The notes under the pieces are model-generated. The model searched no databases. It saw only the letters and a program-made list of their open reading frames with translations, and had not been told where the DNA came from. Positions 18,209-26,600 of a stretch of DNA of 64,000 nucleotides are shown one piece after another. The stretch is from JBBROS01 sp038229135 (GTDB lineage: Bacteria; Pseudomonadota; Alphaproteobacteria; Acetobacterales; Acetobacteraceae). The translations under genes were made by a program, and so were the position numbers. The stretch is taken from contig JBBROS010000008.1 of the NCBI GenBank assembly GCA_038229135.1, positions 37,690 to 101,689 of the forward strand, given 5' to 3'. Each line of letters opens with the position of its first letter. Position 1 is the stretch's first letter.

Positions 18209-18235
18209 CGCTACCCCCGCTCGTTGTGGATCCGT

Positions 18236-18345
18236 GGTCGTTTGCCGTCCGGGTCGTTCGGAGTCGCGGTCGTTCCAGTCGGGGTCGTCCCCAGTCGGGG
18301 TCGTCCCCAGTGGGGGGCGTTCAGTCCGGGTCGTTTGCGATCCGG
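18236..18345. repeat. degenerate 16-bp tandem repeats in a divergent promoter region
   Basis: The unit AGTCGGGGTCGTCCCC occurs twice perfectly (18277-18292 and 18293-18308) and is flanked on both sides by decayed copies sharing GGGTCGTT and AGTC. The array fills most of the 190 bases between the amidohydrolase gene and the divergent importer. It may bind a regulator serving both directions, or be a simple expansion. Confidence 0.8.
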
Positions 18346-18399
18346 CATGGCGCTTGCTAGCACGCAGGCATCGAAACGAGCGATGGAGCGCAAGCCACT

Positions 18400-19437
18400 A
18401 TGCAACAGGACCACCCGACCCGGCGCAAGGCCCTCCTCCTCGGCGCCGGGGCCACGCTGGCCATGCCGGCCATCCTGCGCGCGCAGACGCGGGAGCTGGT
18501 GGTGGGCGGCGCTGCCAGCCACAAGCCGTGGGTCGAGACATACGTGCAGCCGCTCTTCGAGAAGAAATACGGCGCCCGCCTGACCTTCGAGGGCACGCGC
18601 TCGTTGGTGAACCTCGAGAAGATGCAAAAGAACAAGGATCGGCCCTACCTTTCGGTGGTGCAGATGGACGATCCGGTGATGATCCTGGCCGTTCGCGAAG
18701 GCCTGCTCGAGCCCCTCACCCCGGCGCTTGCGCCCAACATGGGCAAGCTCAAGCCCGGCACGCTGCACATGGGCGGGCAATGGGCCAACTACCTGCAGCC
18801 CTGGCAGGGCATCGCCTACAACACCAACACGCTCAAGACGCCGCCCACTTCCTGGGCAGACGCGTTCGACCCTCGCTACAAGGGACGCATCATCCTGCCG
18901 TCGCTGCAGAACACCGAGGGGCTCGCCAACCTGTTCATGGCCGCGCACCTGCAGGACGGCAAGCCGATGGACGCCGCCATGCGCGACACGGAGGCCGGGT
19001 TCCGCAAGCTGGCCGCCCTCAAGCCCAACCTGCTGACCATATACAACCAGATGCCGCAAGCCTTCAGCCTGCTGGAGCAGGGGGAAGCCACCATGATCCT
19101 GGGTGCGCTGTCGTCGTTCGCGCTCGAGCGGCGGAAGGAGGGCGCACCGGTGGGCCTCGCCGCACCCAAGGAGGGCATCTTCGCCGTCCCGTCCGGCATC
19201 GCGCTCGTCAAGGGCGGGCCGAACCCGGAGCTTGCGGCGGCCTACGTGAACGAGCTGCTGGGGGCCGAGGTCCAGGGCGCCATCGCGCCGCCCACCTTCG
19301 CGCTGCCCACCAACGTGGACGTGCCGCCGCCGCCGGGCATGCCGACCGGGGTGGTGGTGCATTCCATCGATTGGGCCTTCGTGGCCGAGAACCGCAATGC
19401 CTGGGTGCAGCGCTGGGACCGCGAAATGGCCATGTAG
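18400..19437 (+). CDS. extracellular solute-binding protein, PotD/family 1 type
   Basis: A 345-residue periplasmic binding protein with a Tat-like signal (TRRKALLLGAGATLAMPAILRAQ, cleaved near residue 29). The mature part has FEKKYGARLTFEGTRS and the hinge element WQGIAYNTNTLKTPP, as in the spermidine/putrescine-like group. It starts a four-gene importer with the ATPase beginning three bases after its stop. It is only distantly similar to the tandem pair at 5.8-8.0 kb. The divergent amidohydrolase suggests a nitrogen-containing ligand. Confidence 0.9.
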   Translation: MQQDHPTRRKALLLGAGATLAMPAILRAQTRELVVGGAASHKPWVETYVQPLFEKKYGARLTFEGTRSLVNLEKMQKNKDRPYLSVVQMDDPVMILAVREGLLEPLTPALAPNMGKLKPGTLHMGGQWANYLQPWQGIAYNTNTLKTPPTSWADAFDPRYKGRIILPSLQNTEGLANLFMAAHLQDGKPMDAAMRDTEAGFRKLAALKPNLLTIYNQMPQAFSLLEQGEATMILGALSSFALERRKEGAPVGLAAPKEGIFAVPSGIALVKGGPNPELAAAYVNELLGAEVQGAIAPPTFALPTNVDVPPPPGMPTGVVVHSIDWAFVAENRNAWVQRWDREMAM

Positions 19438-19440
19438 CGG

Positions 19441-20514
19441 ATGGCGGCTTTCCTCGACATACGCGGCGCCGCCAAGTCGTTCGGGGGCACCGCGGTGCTG
19501 GGCGGCGTGGACCTGGCGGTTGCGAAGGGCGAGTTCGTGTCGTTGCTCGGCCCCTCCGGCTGCGGCAAGACGACGCTGCTCCGCATCGTGGCCGGGCTGC
19601 TGCGGGCCGACGCAGGGACGGTCAGGCTGGACGGCGAGGCCCTGGCCGCGAAGCCGCCGCACAGGCGGGACGTGGGCGTGGTGTTCCAGAACTACGCCCT
19701 GTTCCCGCATCTGACGGTGGGCGACAACGTGGCGTTCGGCCTGCACGCCCGCGGTGTGGCCCGGGCCGAGGCACGGCGCGTCGCGGCACGGTTCCTGGCC
19801 CTGGTGCAAATGGCCGACTTCGCCCCCCGCCCGGTGCAGGCGTTGTCCGGCGGGCAGCAGCAGCGCGTGGCGGTGGCCCGCGCCCTGGCAGTCGGCCCCA
19901 AGCTGCTGCTGCTCGACGAGCCGTTCTCGGCGCTGGACCGCAAACTGCGCGAGATGATGCAGATCGAGCTGCGCCGCCTGCTGCGGGAACTGGGCACGAC
20001 GGCCGTGTTCGTGACACACAACCAGGACGAGGCCCTGGTCATGTCCGACCGCATCGCCGTGATGAACATGGGCGCCATCGAGCAGGTGTCCGACCCGGAC
20101 ACCCTGTACCGCCGCCCCGCCACGGCGTTCGCGCTGGCCTTCGTGGGCCTGTCCACCCGGCTGGACGGCGTCGTCACCCACGACGCAGGCGGGGACGTCA
20201 CGGTGCAGACGGCGTTCGGCCCCTTGCGCGGGCCCGGCCGGTTCATGCCGGGCAGCCAGGTGACGGTCGGCATCCGCCCCGAGCGGATCGTCTTCGGCCG
20301 GCCACGGGCGGGGGACAACGCCATCCGTGCCCGGCTGCGCGACCTCGTGTTCCAGGGCTCCCGCATCCAGGCGCACTTCACGTCGACCGAGCATGAGCCG
20401 GTCGTCGTGGAAAGCATCTCCGGCGTTCCCGCCGGCGCCGAGCCCGGCGCGGAGCTGGATCTGTCCTGGCCCGCGGCGGACACGCTGGTCCTGCCAAGGC
20501 AGGGCAGCGCGTGA
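19441..20514 (+). CDS. ABC transporter ATP-binding protein (PotA type)
   Basis: A 357-residue ATPase with Walker A GPSGCGKTT at residues 37-45, signature LSGGQQQR at 135-142 and Walker B LLLLDEP at 155-161. The C-terminal third is a TOBE-like domain with VGIRPERIVFG. Three bases separate it from the binding protein and it overlaps the first permease by four bases, so it belongs to the same importer. Confidence 0.95.
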   Translation: MAAFLDIRGAAKSFGGTAVLGGVDLAVAKGEFVSLLGPSGCGKTTLLRIVAGLLRADAGTVRLDGEALAAKPPHRRDVGVVFQNYALFPHLTVGDNVAFGLHARGVARAEARRVAARFLALVQMADFAPRPVQALSGGQQQRVAVARALAVGPKLLLLDEPFSALDRKLREMMQIELRRLLRELGTTAVFVTHNQDEALVMSDRIAVMNMGAIEQVSDPDTLYRRPATAFALAFVGLSTRLDGVVTHDAGGDVTVQTAFGPLRGPGRFMPGSQVTVGIRPERIVFGRPRAGDNAIRARLRDLVFQGSRIQAHFTSTEHEPVVVESISGVPAGAEPGAELDLSWPAADTLVLPRQGSA

Positions 20515-21377
20515 TCCACGACCGCGTGGGGTGGCTGGCGCTGCCGGCGGTGGGCTATCTGGGCCTCGCCTACGCGTTCCCTTTGCTGTGGCTGCTCTCG
20601 CGCAGCGTCTTGGGGCCGGACGGCTTCTCGCTCGCGCAGTTCACGGGGTTCCTCGCCGATCCCTACTCCTGGCGGGTGATCGGCAACACCTTGCGCGTTG
20701 CCGTGTGGGTGACGCTGCTTTGCTTGCTGGTGGGCTTCCCCACTGCCGTGGCACTGGCCCGGGCGCGGGGTGCGGCACAGGCGCTGCTGCTGGTGGCGGT
20801 CATCCTGCCGCTGTCGGTGGGCGTCGTGGTCAAGGCATTCGCCTGGCAGATCGTGCTCCGGCGCGATGGGGTGCTCGCGCAGGGCCTGGTGGCGCTCGGC
20901 CTGGCCGATGAGGCGCCGCGGCTGCTGTTCACCGAAACCGGCCTGGTGCTGGGGGCGGCCAACGTGTTCCTGCCATTCATGGTGCTGCCGATCTACTCGC
21001 TGCTGCGCCTGGTGGACCCGCGTCTGTCGGAAGCAGGCGCCACGCTCGGCGCAACCCCCTCCTATCGCTTCCGCCGCATCCTGCTGCCGCTCACCATGCC
21101 CGGTATCGTCAGCGGCGCGGCCTTCGTGTTCTCGCTGTCGGTGTCCATGTTCGTCATCCCGAGCCTGCTGATGGGCGACCGCTTCCAGACCTTGGCCACG
21201 CTGACCGGACGCTCGTTCCTGCTCATGCGCAACGAGGCACTCGGCTCCACCACGGCCGTCGTGCTGCTGGTGCTGTGCGTGGCCATCGTGGTGGGCAGCG
21301 CATGGCTGGCGCAGCGCATCGGGCGCCCGGGCGCGGCGGCTGAAGGCCGCGCCCCCCGCCCGGCGTCGAGGGCATGA
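20511..21377 (+). CDS. ABC transporter permease (PotB type)
   Basis: A 288-residue permease with about six membrane segments, beginning with VGYLGLAYAFPLLWLLS and ending in a short Arg/Ala-rich tail. The EAA loop is EAGATLGATPSYRFRR, near residue 175. It overlaps the ATPase gene and the next permease by four bases each. GTG is the start codon. Confidence 0.93.
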   Translation: MIHDRVGWLALPAVGYLGLAYAFPLLWLLSRSVLGPDGFSLAQFTGFLADPYSWRVIGNTLRVAVWVTLLCLLVGFPTAVALARARGAAQALLLVAVILPLSVGVVVKAFAWQIVLRRDGVLAQGLVALGLADEAPRLLFTETGLVLGAANVFLPFMVLPIYSLLRLVDPRLSEAGATLGATPSYRFRRILLPLTMPGIVSGAAFVFSLSVSMFVIPSLLMGDRFQTLATLTGRSFLLMRNEALGSTTAVVLLVLCVAIVVGSAWLAQRIGRPGAAAEGRAPRPASRA

Positions 21378-22174
21378 CGGCCACCGAGCGGGCCGCCACG
21401 GCCTTGATGTGGTGCGTGGCCGGGCTCGCCGTGCTGTTCCTGCTGGCGCCGCTGGTGGTGGCGATGGCGGTGTCGTTCGGGTCGTCGGCGGTGTTCACCC
21501 TGCCGCCGCCGGGCTGGTCGCTGCGGTGGTATGAGCGGCTGGCGGTCACGCGGGGGCTGTGGCCGTCGCTGTGGACATCCGTGCAGATCGCTGGGCTGTC
21601 CACGGCCATCTCGCTCGTGCTGGGCACGCTGTGCGCCATCGCACTGGTGCGCGGGCGCTTCTCCGGGCGGGGCGCCATCGCGACCTTCCTGGTGTCGCCC
21701 CTGATGCTGCCAGGCCTCGTGGTCGGGATCGCCATGCTGCAGGGCTTCAAGCTGGCCGGGCTGCGCGAGGCCTGGCCCAGCCTGCTCGCGGCCCATGTCG
21801 TCATCACCATGCCTTACGTCGTGCGGACCGTGCTGGCGGCCCTCACCCTGTTCGACTTCTCGTTGCTCGACGCGGCGCGGACACTGGGCTGCTCCTACCC
21901 GGCCGCCTTGCGCCGTGTCCTCGTGCCGTCGCTGGCGCCTGCGTTCATAACGTCCGGCATGTTCGCGTTCCTGGCCTCCATGGACAACTACCCCGTGTCC
22001 ATCTTCTTCACCGACGCCTGGACGCGCACGCTGCCGATCCAGATGCTGCAATACGTCGAGGAGCGGCCGGACCCGACGGTGGCGGCCATCTCGACGGGCC
22101 TCATCGTGCTCGCGGCGCTGGCGATGCTGGTCGGGGACCGGTTGGTGGGGCTGCGGCGGCTGGCGGAGTTCTAG
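21374..22174 (+). CDS. ABC transporter permease (PotC type)
   Basis: A 266-residue second permease of this importer. The first membrane segment is VAGLAVLFLLAPLVVAMAVS, and the EAA-like loop DAARTLGCSYPAALRR sits near 155. It completes a binding protein-ATPase-two permease set. It ends the operon, facing a convergent gene. Confidence 0.93.
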   Translation: MTATERAATALMWCVAGLAVLFLLAPLVVAMAVSFGSSAVFTLPPPGWSLRWYERLAVTRGLWPSLWTSVQIAGLSTAISLVLGTLCAIALVRGRFSGRGAIATFLVSPLMLPGLVVGIAMLQGFKLAGLREAWPSLLAAHVVITMPYVVRTVLAALTLFDFSLLDAARTLGCSYPAALRRVLVPSLAPAFITSGMFAFLASMDNYPVSIFFTDAWTRTLPIQMLQYVEERPDPTVAAISTGLIVLAALAMLVGDRLVGLRRLAEF

Positions 22175-22227
22175 CCTCTTGTGAAGCACGTGGAACTTGG
22201 GATCGGACGACCGCGAAACGAGAGCCG

Positions 22228-22956
22228 TCAGTTGGGCGGCAAATCCTGGAACAACCTGCCCCAGCCCGTCACGCGGCCGGGATCCACGCCGGCAAGGCCG
22301 AGGCTGTGCCAGACGACGGTTGCGATGGTGTCGTAGACCGGCACACCGAGCGCCGCTTCCATGGCGGCGGCCAGGGGGGCGGCGTGGAGGTTGGTGCAGA
22401 TGATCGCGAGCGCATCCACGCCCTTTTCGGCCACCTCGCGCGCCATGCGGTGCAGCGTCGGGGCGTCCACCTCGGCGAAGGAGAAATTGTCCCGCAGGCC
22501 CAGATGCCGCTCGGCGGTGCAGGGGTGTCCGAGGCCGGCGTAGTTCGCCACGATGCGGGCCTGCACGTCGTCGGTGTATGGCGTGACGAGGCCGAGGCGC
22601 CGCACGCCGGTGCGCTCGAGGATGGCGTTCAGCGCCAGCATGGACGTGGTGGCCGGGATGCCCGTGACCTCGGTGATGCGCCGGCACAGGCGATGATCGG
22701 CCTCGAAGCCCAGCCAGCCGGACGAGGTGCCGTTCCAGGCGATGACATCCATCCGCGCATGGGCGAGCATCTCGGCCGCGGCCAGGATCGGCGCGTCGTC
22801 GAACTGGGCCAAGGCGCTGGCGGAGAGCGCGATCTCCGTGACCGGGAAGCGCCCGAAATGCGCGGACACTTCGGGCAGGCCGGCCAACATGGCGGCCGTG
22901 ATCGGCTCCAGCGCGGTGTTGGACGAGGGCGTGAGCATGCCCAGCCTTACCCGCAT
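22228..22956 (-). CDS. arylmalonate decarboxylase/maleate isomerase-like protein of the Asp/Glu racemase superfamily
   Basis: A 242-residue protein of the Asp/Glu/hydantoin racemase superfamily. Racemases and maleate isomerase use two cysteines, but here the N-terminal one is missing. Instead the region reads WNGTSSG (Gly76-Thr77-Ser78), with Tyr127 in TPYTDD and a single Cys187 in ICTNLHA. That is the layout of arylmalonate decarboxylase (Gly74/Thr75/Ser76, Tyr126, Cys188, from memory), which uses an oxyanion pocket and one Cys. A decarboxylase-like reaction on a malonate-type acid is therefore more likely than racemisation, though the natural substrate is unknown. It is convergent with the importer operon. 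Confidence 0.82.
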   Translation of the reverse strand: MRVRLGMLTPSSNTALEPITAAMLAGLPEVSAHFGRFPVTEIALSASALAQFDDAPILAAAEMLAHARMDVIAWNGTSSGWLGFEADHRLCRRITEVTGIPATTSMLALNAILERTGVRRLGLVTPYTDDVQARIVANYAGLGHPCTAERHLGLRDNFSFAEVDAPTLHRMAREVAEKGVDALAIICTNLHAAPLAAAMEAALGVPVYDTIATVVWHSLGLAGVDPGRVTGWGRLFQDLPPN

Positions 22957-23089
22957 GCAGGCGGCTCGTTCAGGCCGTGGCCCAGGTGGGGACGAGTGGC
23001 GGCCCCACGCTCGGGGATGGCGCTGGGGACCATGACCCGCACCGGCTCGTGCCTGCCGACTTCGTCCAGCACGAGGGTTCGGCCCTCGT

Positions 23090-24388
23090 TCATTGGCCGA
23101 GCTCCGGACGGTCGTTGATTGCCTGGTAGACCAGACCGCGGAAAGCGAAGCGGTAGTGAAGCCGCTGACCCGGCGCCTGGATCAGCATGATCGGTACGAG
23201 CTGCTCCTTGGGATCGACCCAGAAGGCCGTGCCCGCCGCACCACCCCAGTTGAACTCGCCAACGCTGCCTGGGTAGGGCGACATGCCGGGCTGTGTCCGG
23301 ACCGCAACCGTGAGCCCGAACCCGTAACCCGGCCCGGGCGCGAAATTGGGCCCTTGCGAGAGCGCCGGGCCAAGATGGTCGGACCCCATCAGCTCCACGC
23401 TCTTGCGCGACAGCAGGCGGGTTCCTTCCAGTTCGCCGCCATTTGCCAGCATCAGCGCGAACCGCATGTAGTCGGGCGCGGTCGAGAGCAGCCCCTCGCC
23501 GCCGCCGAGGAAGATCCGCTGCTTCGTGACGTCGGTCAGCTTCGCCGTCTCACCCGTATCGGGGTCGGGGCCGGGCTGGGCGATGCGGTCGAGCTTCTCC
23601 TTCGGCACGTTGAAGAACGTGTCGGTCATGCCCAGCGGCTTGAAGATGCGCTCGTTGAAGAAGGCGTCCGCCCGCTGTTTGGACACCACCTCGATCAGCG
23701 CGAGCAGCACGTCGGTCGAGCGGCCATACTCCCAGCTCGTGCCGGGCTGGAACATCAGCGGCAGCTTGCCGAGTGCCTCCACCATCTCCTGGTCCGTCAT
23801 GCGGGCCGAAAGCGGCTCACCCTCCGCGGCGGCCAGCTGCAGCCCCAGACCTGCCTTTGCCATGGCCTGCTCGGCCGTCGAGGTTCCGCCGCCGTAGCTG
23901 ATGCCCGACGTGTGGCGCATCAGGTCCTGGACGGTGATCTCGCGGTTGGCCGGGACCGTATTGGTGACCCGGCGCCCTTGAGCGTCGACGGTCTCCACCA
24001 GCACCTTCGGAGCCTTCAACGCCGGAAGGTATTTCGAGACGGGGTCGCTCAGCCGTATCTTGCCCTCTTCGAGCAGCATGAGGACCGCGACACCGGTGAC
24101 CGGTTTGGTCATCGAATACATGCGGAAGATGCTGTCCTTCTGCATGGGCATGCCGTTGGCGGGGTCCCGAAGGCCGAACGCCTCGTGGTAGATCACCTTG
24201 CCGCGGCGGGCGACCATCACCACGGCGCCCGGCAGGCGCTTGGCGTCCGTGTCGGCCTTGAAGAGTTGGGTGATCCGATCGAGCCGGTCCATGCCGACGG
24301 CGGACGGCGCTGCGGTGGGCAGGTCGGCGGCCATGGCCGCCGAGGCCAAGACCAGGCACGTGGTTGCAGCCAGCACTATGCGTCGCAT
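23090..24388 (-). CDS. secreted serine hydrolase, beta-lactamase class C-like
   Basis: A 432-residue protein of the class C beta-lactamase/esterase family. A signal peptide (MRRIVLAATTCLVLASAAMA) ends at residue 20. The nucleophile motif SMTK is at 92-95 and the Tyr of the second motif is Tyr221 in EYGRS. A GGGAGG ribosome binding site just upstream fixes the ATG, although the frame is open further upstream. Such proteins act in the periplasm as esterases, D-aminopeptidases or amidases; true beta-lactamase activity is not implied. It is a single gene between others of the same strand. Confidence 0.88.
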   Translation of the reverse strand: MRRIVLAATTCLVLASAAMAADLPTAAPSAVGMDRLDRITQLFKADTDAKRLPGAVVMVARRGKVIYHEAFGLRDPANGMPMQKDSIFRMYSMTKPVTGVAVLMLLEEGKIRLSDPVSKYLPALKAPKVLVETVDAQGRRVTNTVPANREITVQDLMRHTSGISYGGGTSTAEQAMAKAGLGLQLAAAEGEPLSARMTDQEMVEALGKLPLMFQPGTSWEYGRSTDVLLALIEVVSKQRADAFFNERIFKPLGMTDTFFNVPKEKLDRIAQPGPDPDTGETAKLTDVTKQRIFLGGGEGLLSTAPDYMRFALMLANGGELEGTRLLSRKSVELMGSDHLGPALSQGPNFAPGPGYGFGLTVAVRTQPGMSPYPGSVGEFNWGGAAGTAFWVDPKEQLVPIMLIQAPGQRLHYRFAFRGLVYQAINDRPELGQ

Positions 24389-24520
24389 GAAACCTCCCGT
24401 GGTGTCGCACCGTCGATGCGGCGCGTTGGAGGTGACGATAACACCCGGCGCCCGAAGGGCAATCATTACGAGCCACCACCACACCCACATGTCGGCGGGG
24501 TCGCGGCCCCGGCCTGCCCG

Positions 24521-25486
24521 CTACCACCGTGTCCGAAGCTCGCCCGGCGGGAAGGTGACGCGCCAATGCCGGGCGATGTCGGCGCGCGTGGCGGCCCAAA
24601 CCCGGTCGTGCCGGCCGACATGGTCCAGGAACTTCATCAGCCCCGCCAGACGCCCCGGACGGCCCGATATGCGCCCGTGCAGGCCGAGGCTCATCATCCG
24701 CGGCCTGCCCTCCAGGCCCTCCCGGTAGAGCACGTCGAACGTGTCGCGCAGGTAGTTGAAAAACTGCTCGCCATCGCCGAACGCCATGGGAACGTTGAAC
24801 CGCATGTCGTTGGCCTCGAGCGTATAGGGCACGAAGAGCTCCGGCCGCCCCGCGACATCCGCCCAGAACGGCAGGTCATCGGCGTAGTTGTCGGCGAAGT
24901 AGAGCATGCCGCCGCGCTCGCTCAGGAGCCGGTATGTGGTCGGGGACGAGCGGTTGTACCAGCCGAGCGCAGGACTGCCCGTGAGCGCGTGGTGCAGCGC
25001 CATTGTCGCCTCGATCTCGGCCCGCTCGCCTTCCTCATCGGCCGGAGGCGCCACGTTCCAGCGCATGCCGTGGGTGGCGATCTCCCACCCGGCCTCACGC
25101 ATGGCCGCGACGGCCTCGGGGTTGCGGCCCAACGCCATCGTCACCCCGAAGCACGTGACAGGCAGCGAGCGGCCGGCCAGCAGCCGCCAGAGCCGCCAGA
25201 AGCCGACGCGGCTGCCATATTCCCACAAGCTCTCGACCGTCGGGTTCCGCACCCCTTTGTGCGACGTGACGATGTGCTCGGTCAGAAAGCTCTCGGTGCC
25301 GGCGTCGCCATGCAGGATGCTGTTCTCGCCGCCTTCCTCGTAATTCACCACGATCTGCAGCGCGAGCAAGGCCCCGCCCGGCCACTGCGGGTCCGGCGGG
25401 TTGCGGCCGTAGCCGACCATGTCGCGTGGATAACCACTGGTCGCGGGGTCGAACGGGTTGGCCGTCGGCACGTCGGGGAGCGTCAT
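24521..25486 (-). CDS. polysaccharide deacetylase family protein, PuuE/allantoinase-like (copy 2)
   Basis: A 321-residue NodB-fold protein resembling the gene that ends the sugar-amine operon. Shared features are PxxxWPGGAxLAL near the N-terminus, a metal-site variant VVNYEEGGE in place of TFDD, IATHGMRW, a central NYADDLPFW and a late MMSLGLHGRISGRPGR. The second motif lacks the extra His seen after RWER in copy 1, so metal binding may differ. Ring-opening amidohydrolase activity (allantoinase-like) is the family-based guess. It lies about 130 bases beyond the serine hydrolase start. Confidence 0.85.
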   Translation of the reverse strand: MTLPDVPTANPFDPATSGYPRDMVGYGRNPPDPQWPGGALLALQIVVNYEEGGENSILHGDAGTESFLTEHIVTSHKGVRNPTVESLWEYGSRVGFWRLWRLLAGRSLPVTCFGVTMALGRNPEAVAAMREAGWEIATHGMRWNVAPPADEEGERAEIEATMALHHALTGSPALGWYNRSSPTTYRLLSERGGMLYFADNYADDLPFWADVAGRPELFVPYTLEANDMRFNVPMAFGDGEQFFNYLRDTFDVLYREGLEGRPRMMSLGLHGRISGRPGRLAGLMKFLDHVGRHDRVWAATRADIARHWRVTFPPGELRTRW

Positions 25487-25579
25487 GGCAGAACAAGACC
25501 ACGCCGGTAAAATCCCTGTCCAGCGGATGCGGAGGGCCCGGCCATTTTCCGCATCGATGCGCAGGAGCCGCGAAGCTGG

Positions 25580-26503
25580 TCAGTAGGGGTGCCGCTTCAG
25601 CCAATCGGCATAGCCTGCCAGACCCTCCGCCAGGCCCACCCTGGGCCGCCACCCGAGCCTCTGCAGCGCATCGAGGCTGAACAGGCCTTGCCGGTCCGCA
25701 TCCAGCGCCTTGCCAGGCGTGAAACGTATGTCCGCGGACGGCAGCACCTCCCTGACCAGGTCCGCCAGTGCCGCCATGCGGGTCTGCGTGCCGGCCGTGA
25801 TGTTGAAGGCGCGTCCTGCGGCAGCGTCCGCATCGTACAGCGTCAGCAGCGCCGCCGCGACGTCCTCCACGTGCACGAGCTGCAGCGGGAACGTGCCGTC
25901 ATGGTCGATGACGAGCGGCGTGCCATCGAGCCCGCTGCGCATCATGCTGCCCAGCACGCTGGGCGTGCTCCGGCGCGGGCCGTACACCCAGCCGATCCTG
26001 CCGACGCGCGTGTCCAGCCCGTGCTGTGCCCCATACGCCCGCACCAGCAGATCGGCGGCGGCTTTGCTGGCCCCGTATAGGTCGGAGGTCGCGGTCAGCG
26101 GCGCAGCCTCGTCCACCCGGTCCTGCCCGGCCGGCGTGGCTCCGTAGGCCACGATGGACGAGCAGAACACGAAGCGCCGCACCGCGCACAGGCGCGCCGC
26201 CTCCAGCAGGTTGACGGTGCCCCCGACATTGACCGTCGCGACCCCGGCCGGGTGGTCGCGCCCGACGGCTGGGCCGGAGATGCCGCCGCAATGGATGATG
26301 CCGTCGACGCCGGATGCAACCAGGGCATGCAGCCGGTGCACGTCCGTCAGCTCCGCGATCGTCACGGTGAAGCCAGCATCGGGGGGCACCGGCACCCGGT
26401 CCACGGGGAGCACCGGGCGCCCCGCGTCCATGAGCCGCCCGACCAGCACGCGGCCGATCAGGCCCGCGGCTCCGGTAACCAGGATGGGTGGGCAATGCGG
26501 CAT
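25580..26503 (-). CDS. NAD-dependent epimerase/dehydratase
   Basis: A 307-residue extended short-chain dehydrogenase. The Rossmann motif VTGAAGLIG is at residues 9-17, the catalytic YGASK follows a SSIVAYG segment, and the substrate part includes NITAGTQTRMAALADLV. It probably acts on a nucleotide sugar or uronate. It has no obvious operon partner; the deacetylase begins about 90 bases downstream of its stop and may be co-transcribed. Confidence 0.88.
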   Translation of the reverse strand: MPHCPPILVTGAAGLIGRVLVGRLMDAGRPVLPVDRVPVPPDAGFTVTIAELTDVHRLHALVASGVDGIIHCGGISGPAVGRDHPAGVATVNVGGTVNLLEAARLCAVRRFVFCSSIVAYGATPAGQDRVDEAAPLTATSDLYGASKAAADLLVRAYGAQHGLDTRVGRIGWVYGPRRSTPSVLGSMMRSGLDGTPLVIDHDGTFPLQLVHVEDVAAALLTLYDADAAAGRAFNITAGTQTRMAALADLVREVLPSADIRFTPGKALDADRQGLFSLDALQRLGWRPRVGLAEGLAGYADWLKRHPY

Positions 26504-26600
26504 CCCTGTTCATCTCCGTTCGCGCTCTGGACGAGGCGGACCGGATAGCACACCGTTGCGCGGGCGGCAGACACCGCCCGGTGAAGCGGGAGTGGATCGA

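Noticed and set aside
17817..20396. A plus-strand frame of 859 codons across the amidohydrolase, binding protein and ATPase region
   Set aside because: It crosses three recognised genes in the wrong frame and has low-complexity Arg/Pro/Gly composition.
23090..24388. Antibiotic resistance (class C beta-lactamase)
   Set aside because: Only the general serine hydrolase motifs are present, and the KTG-type third motif and resistance-gene context are not evident.
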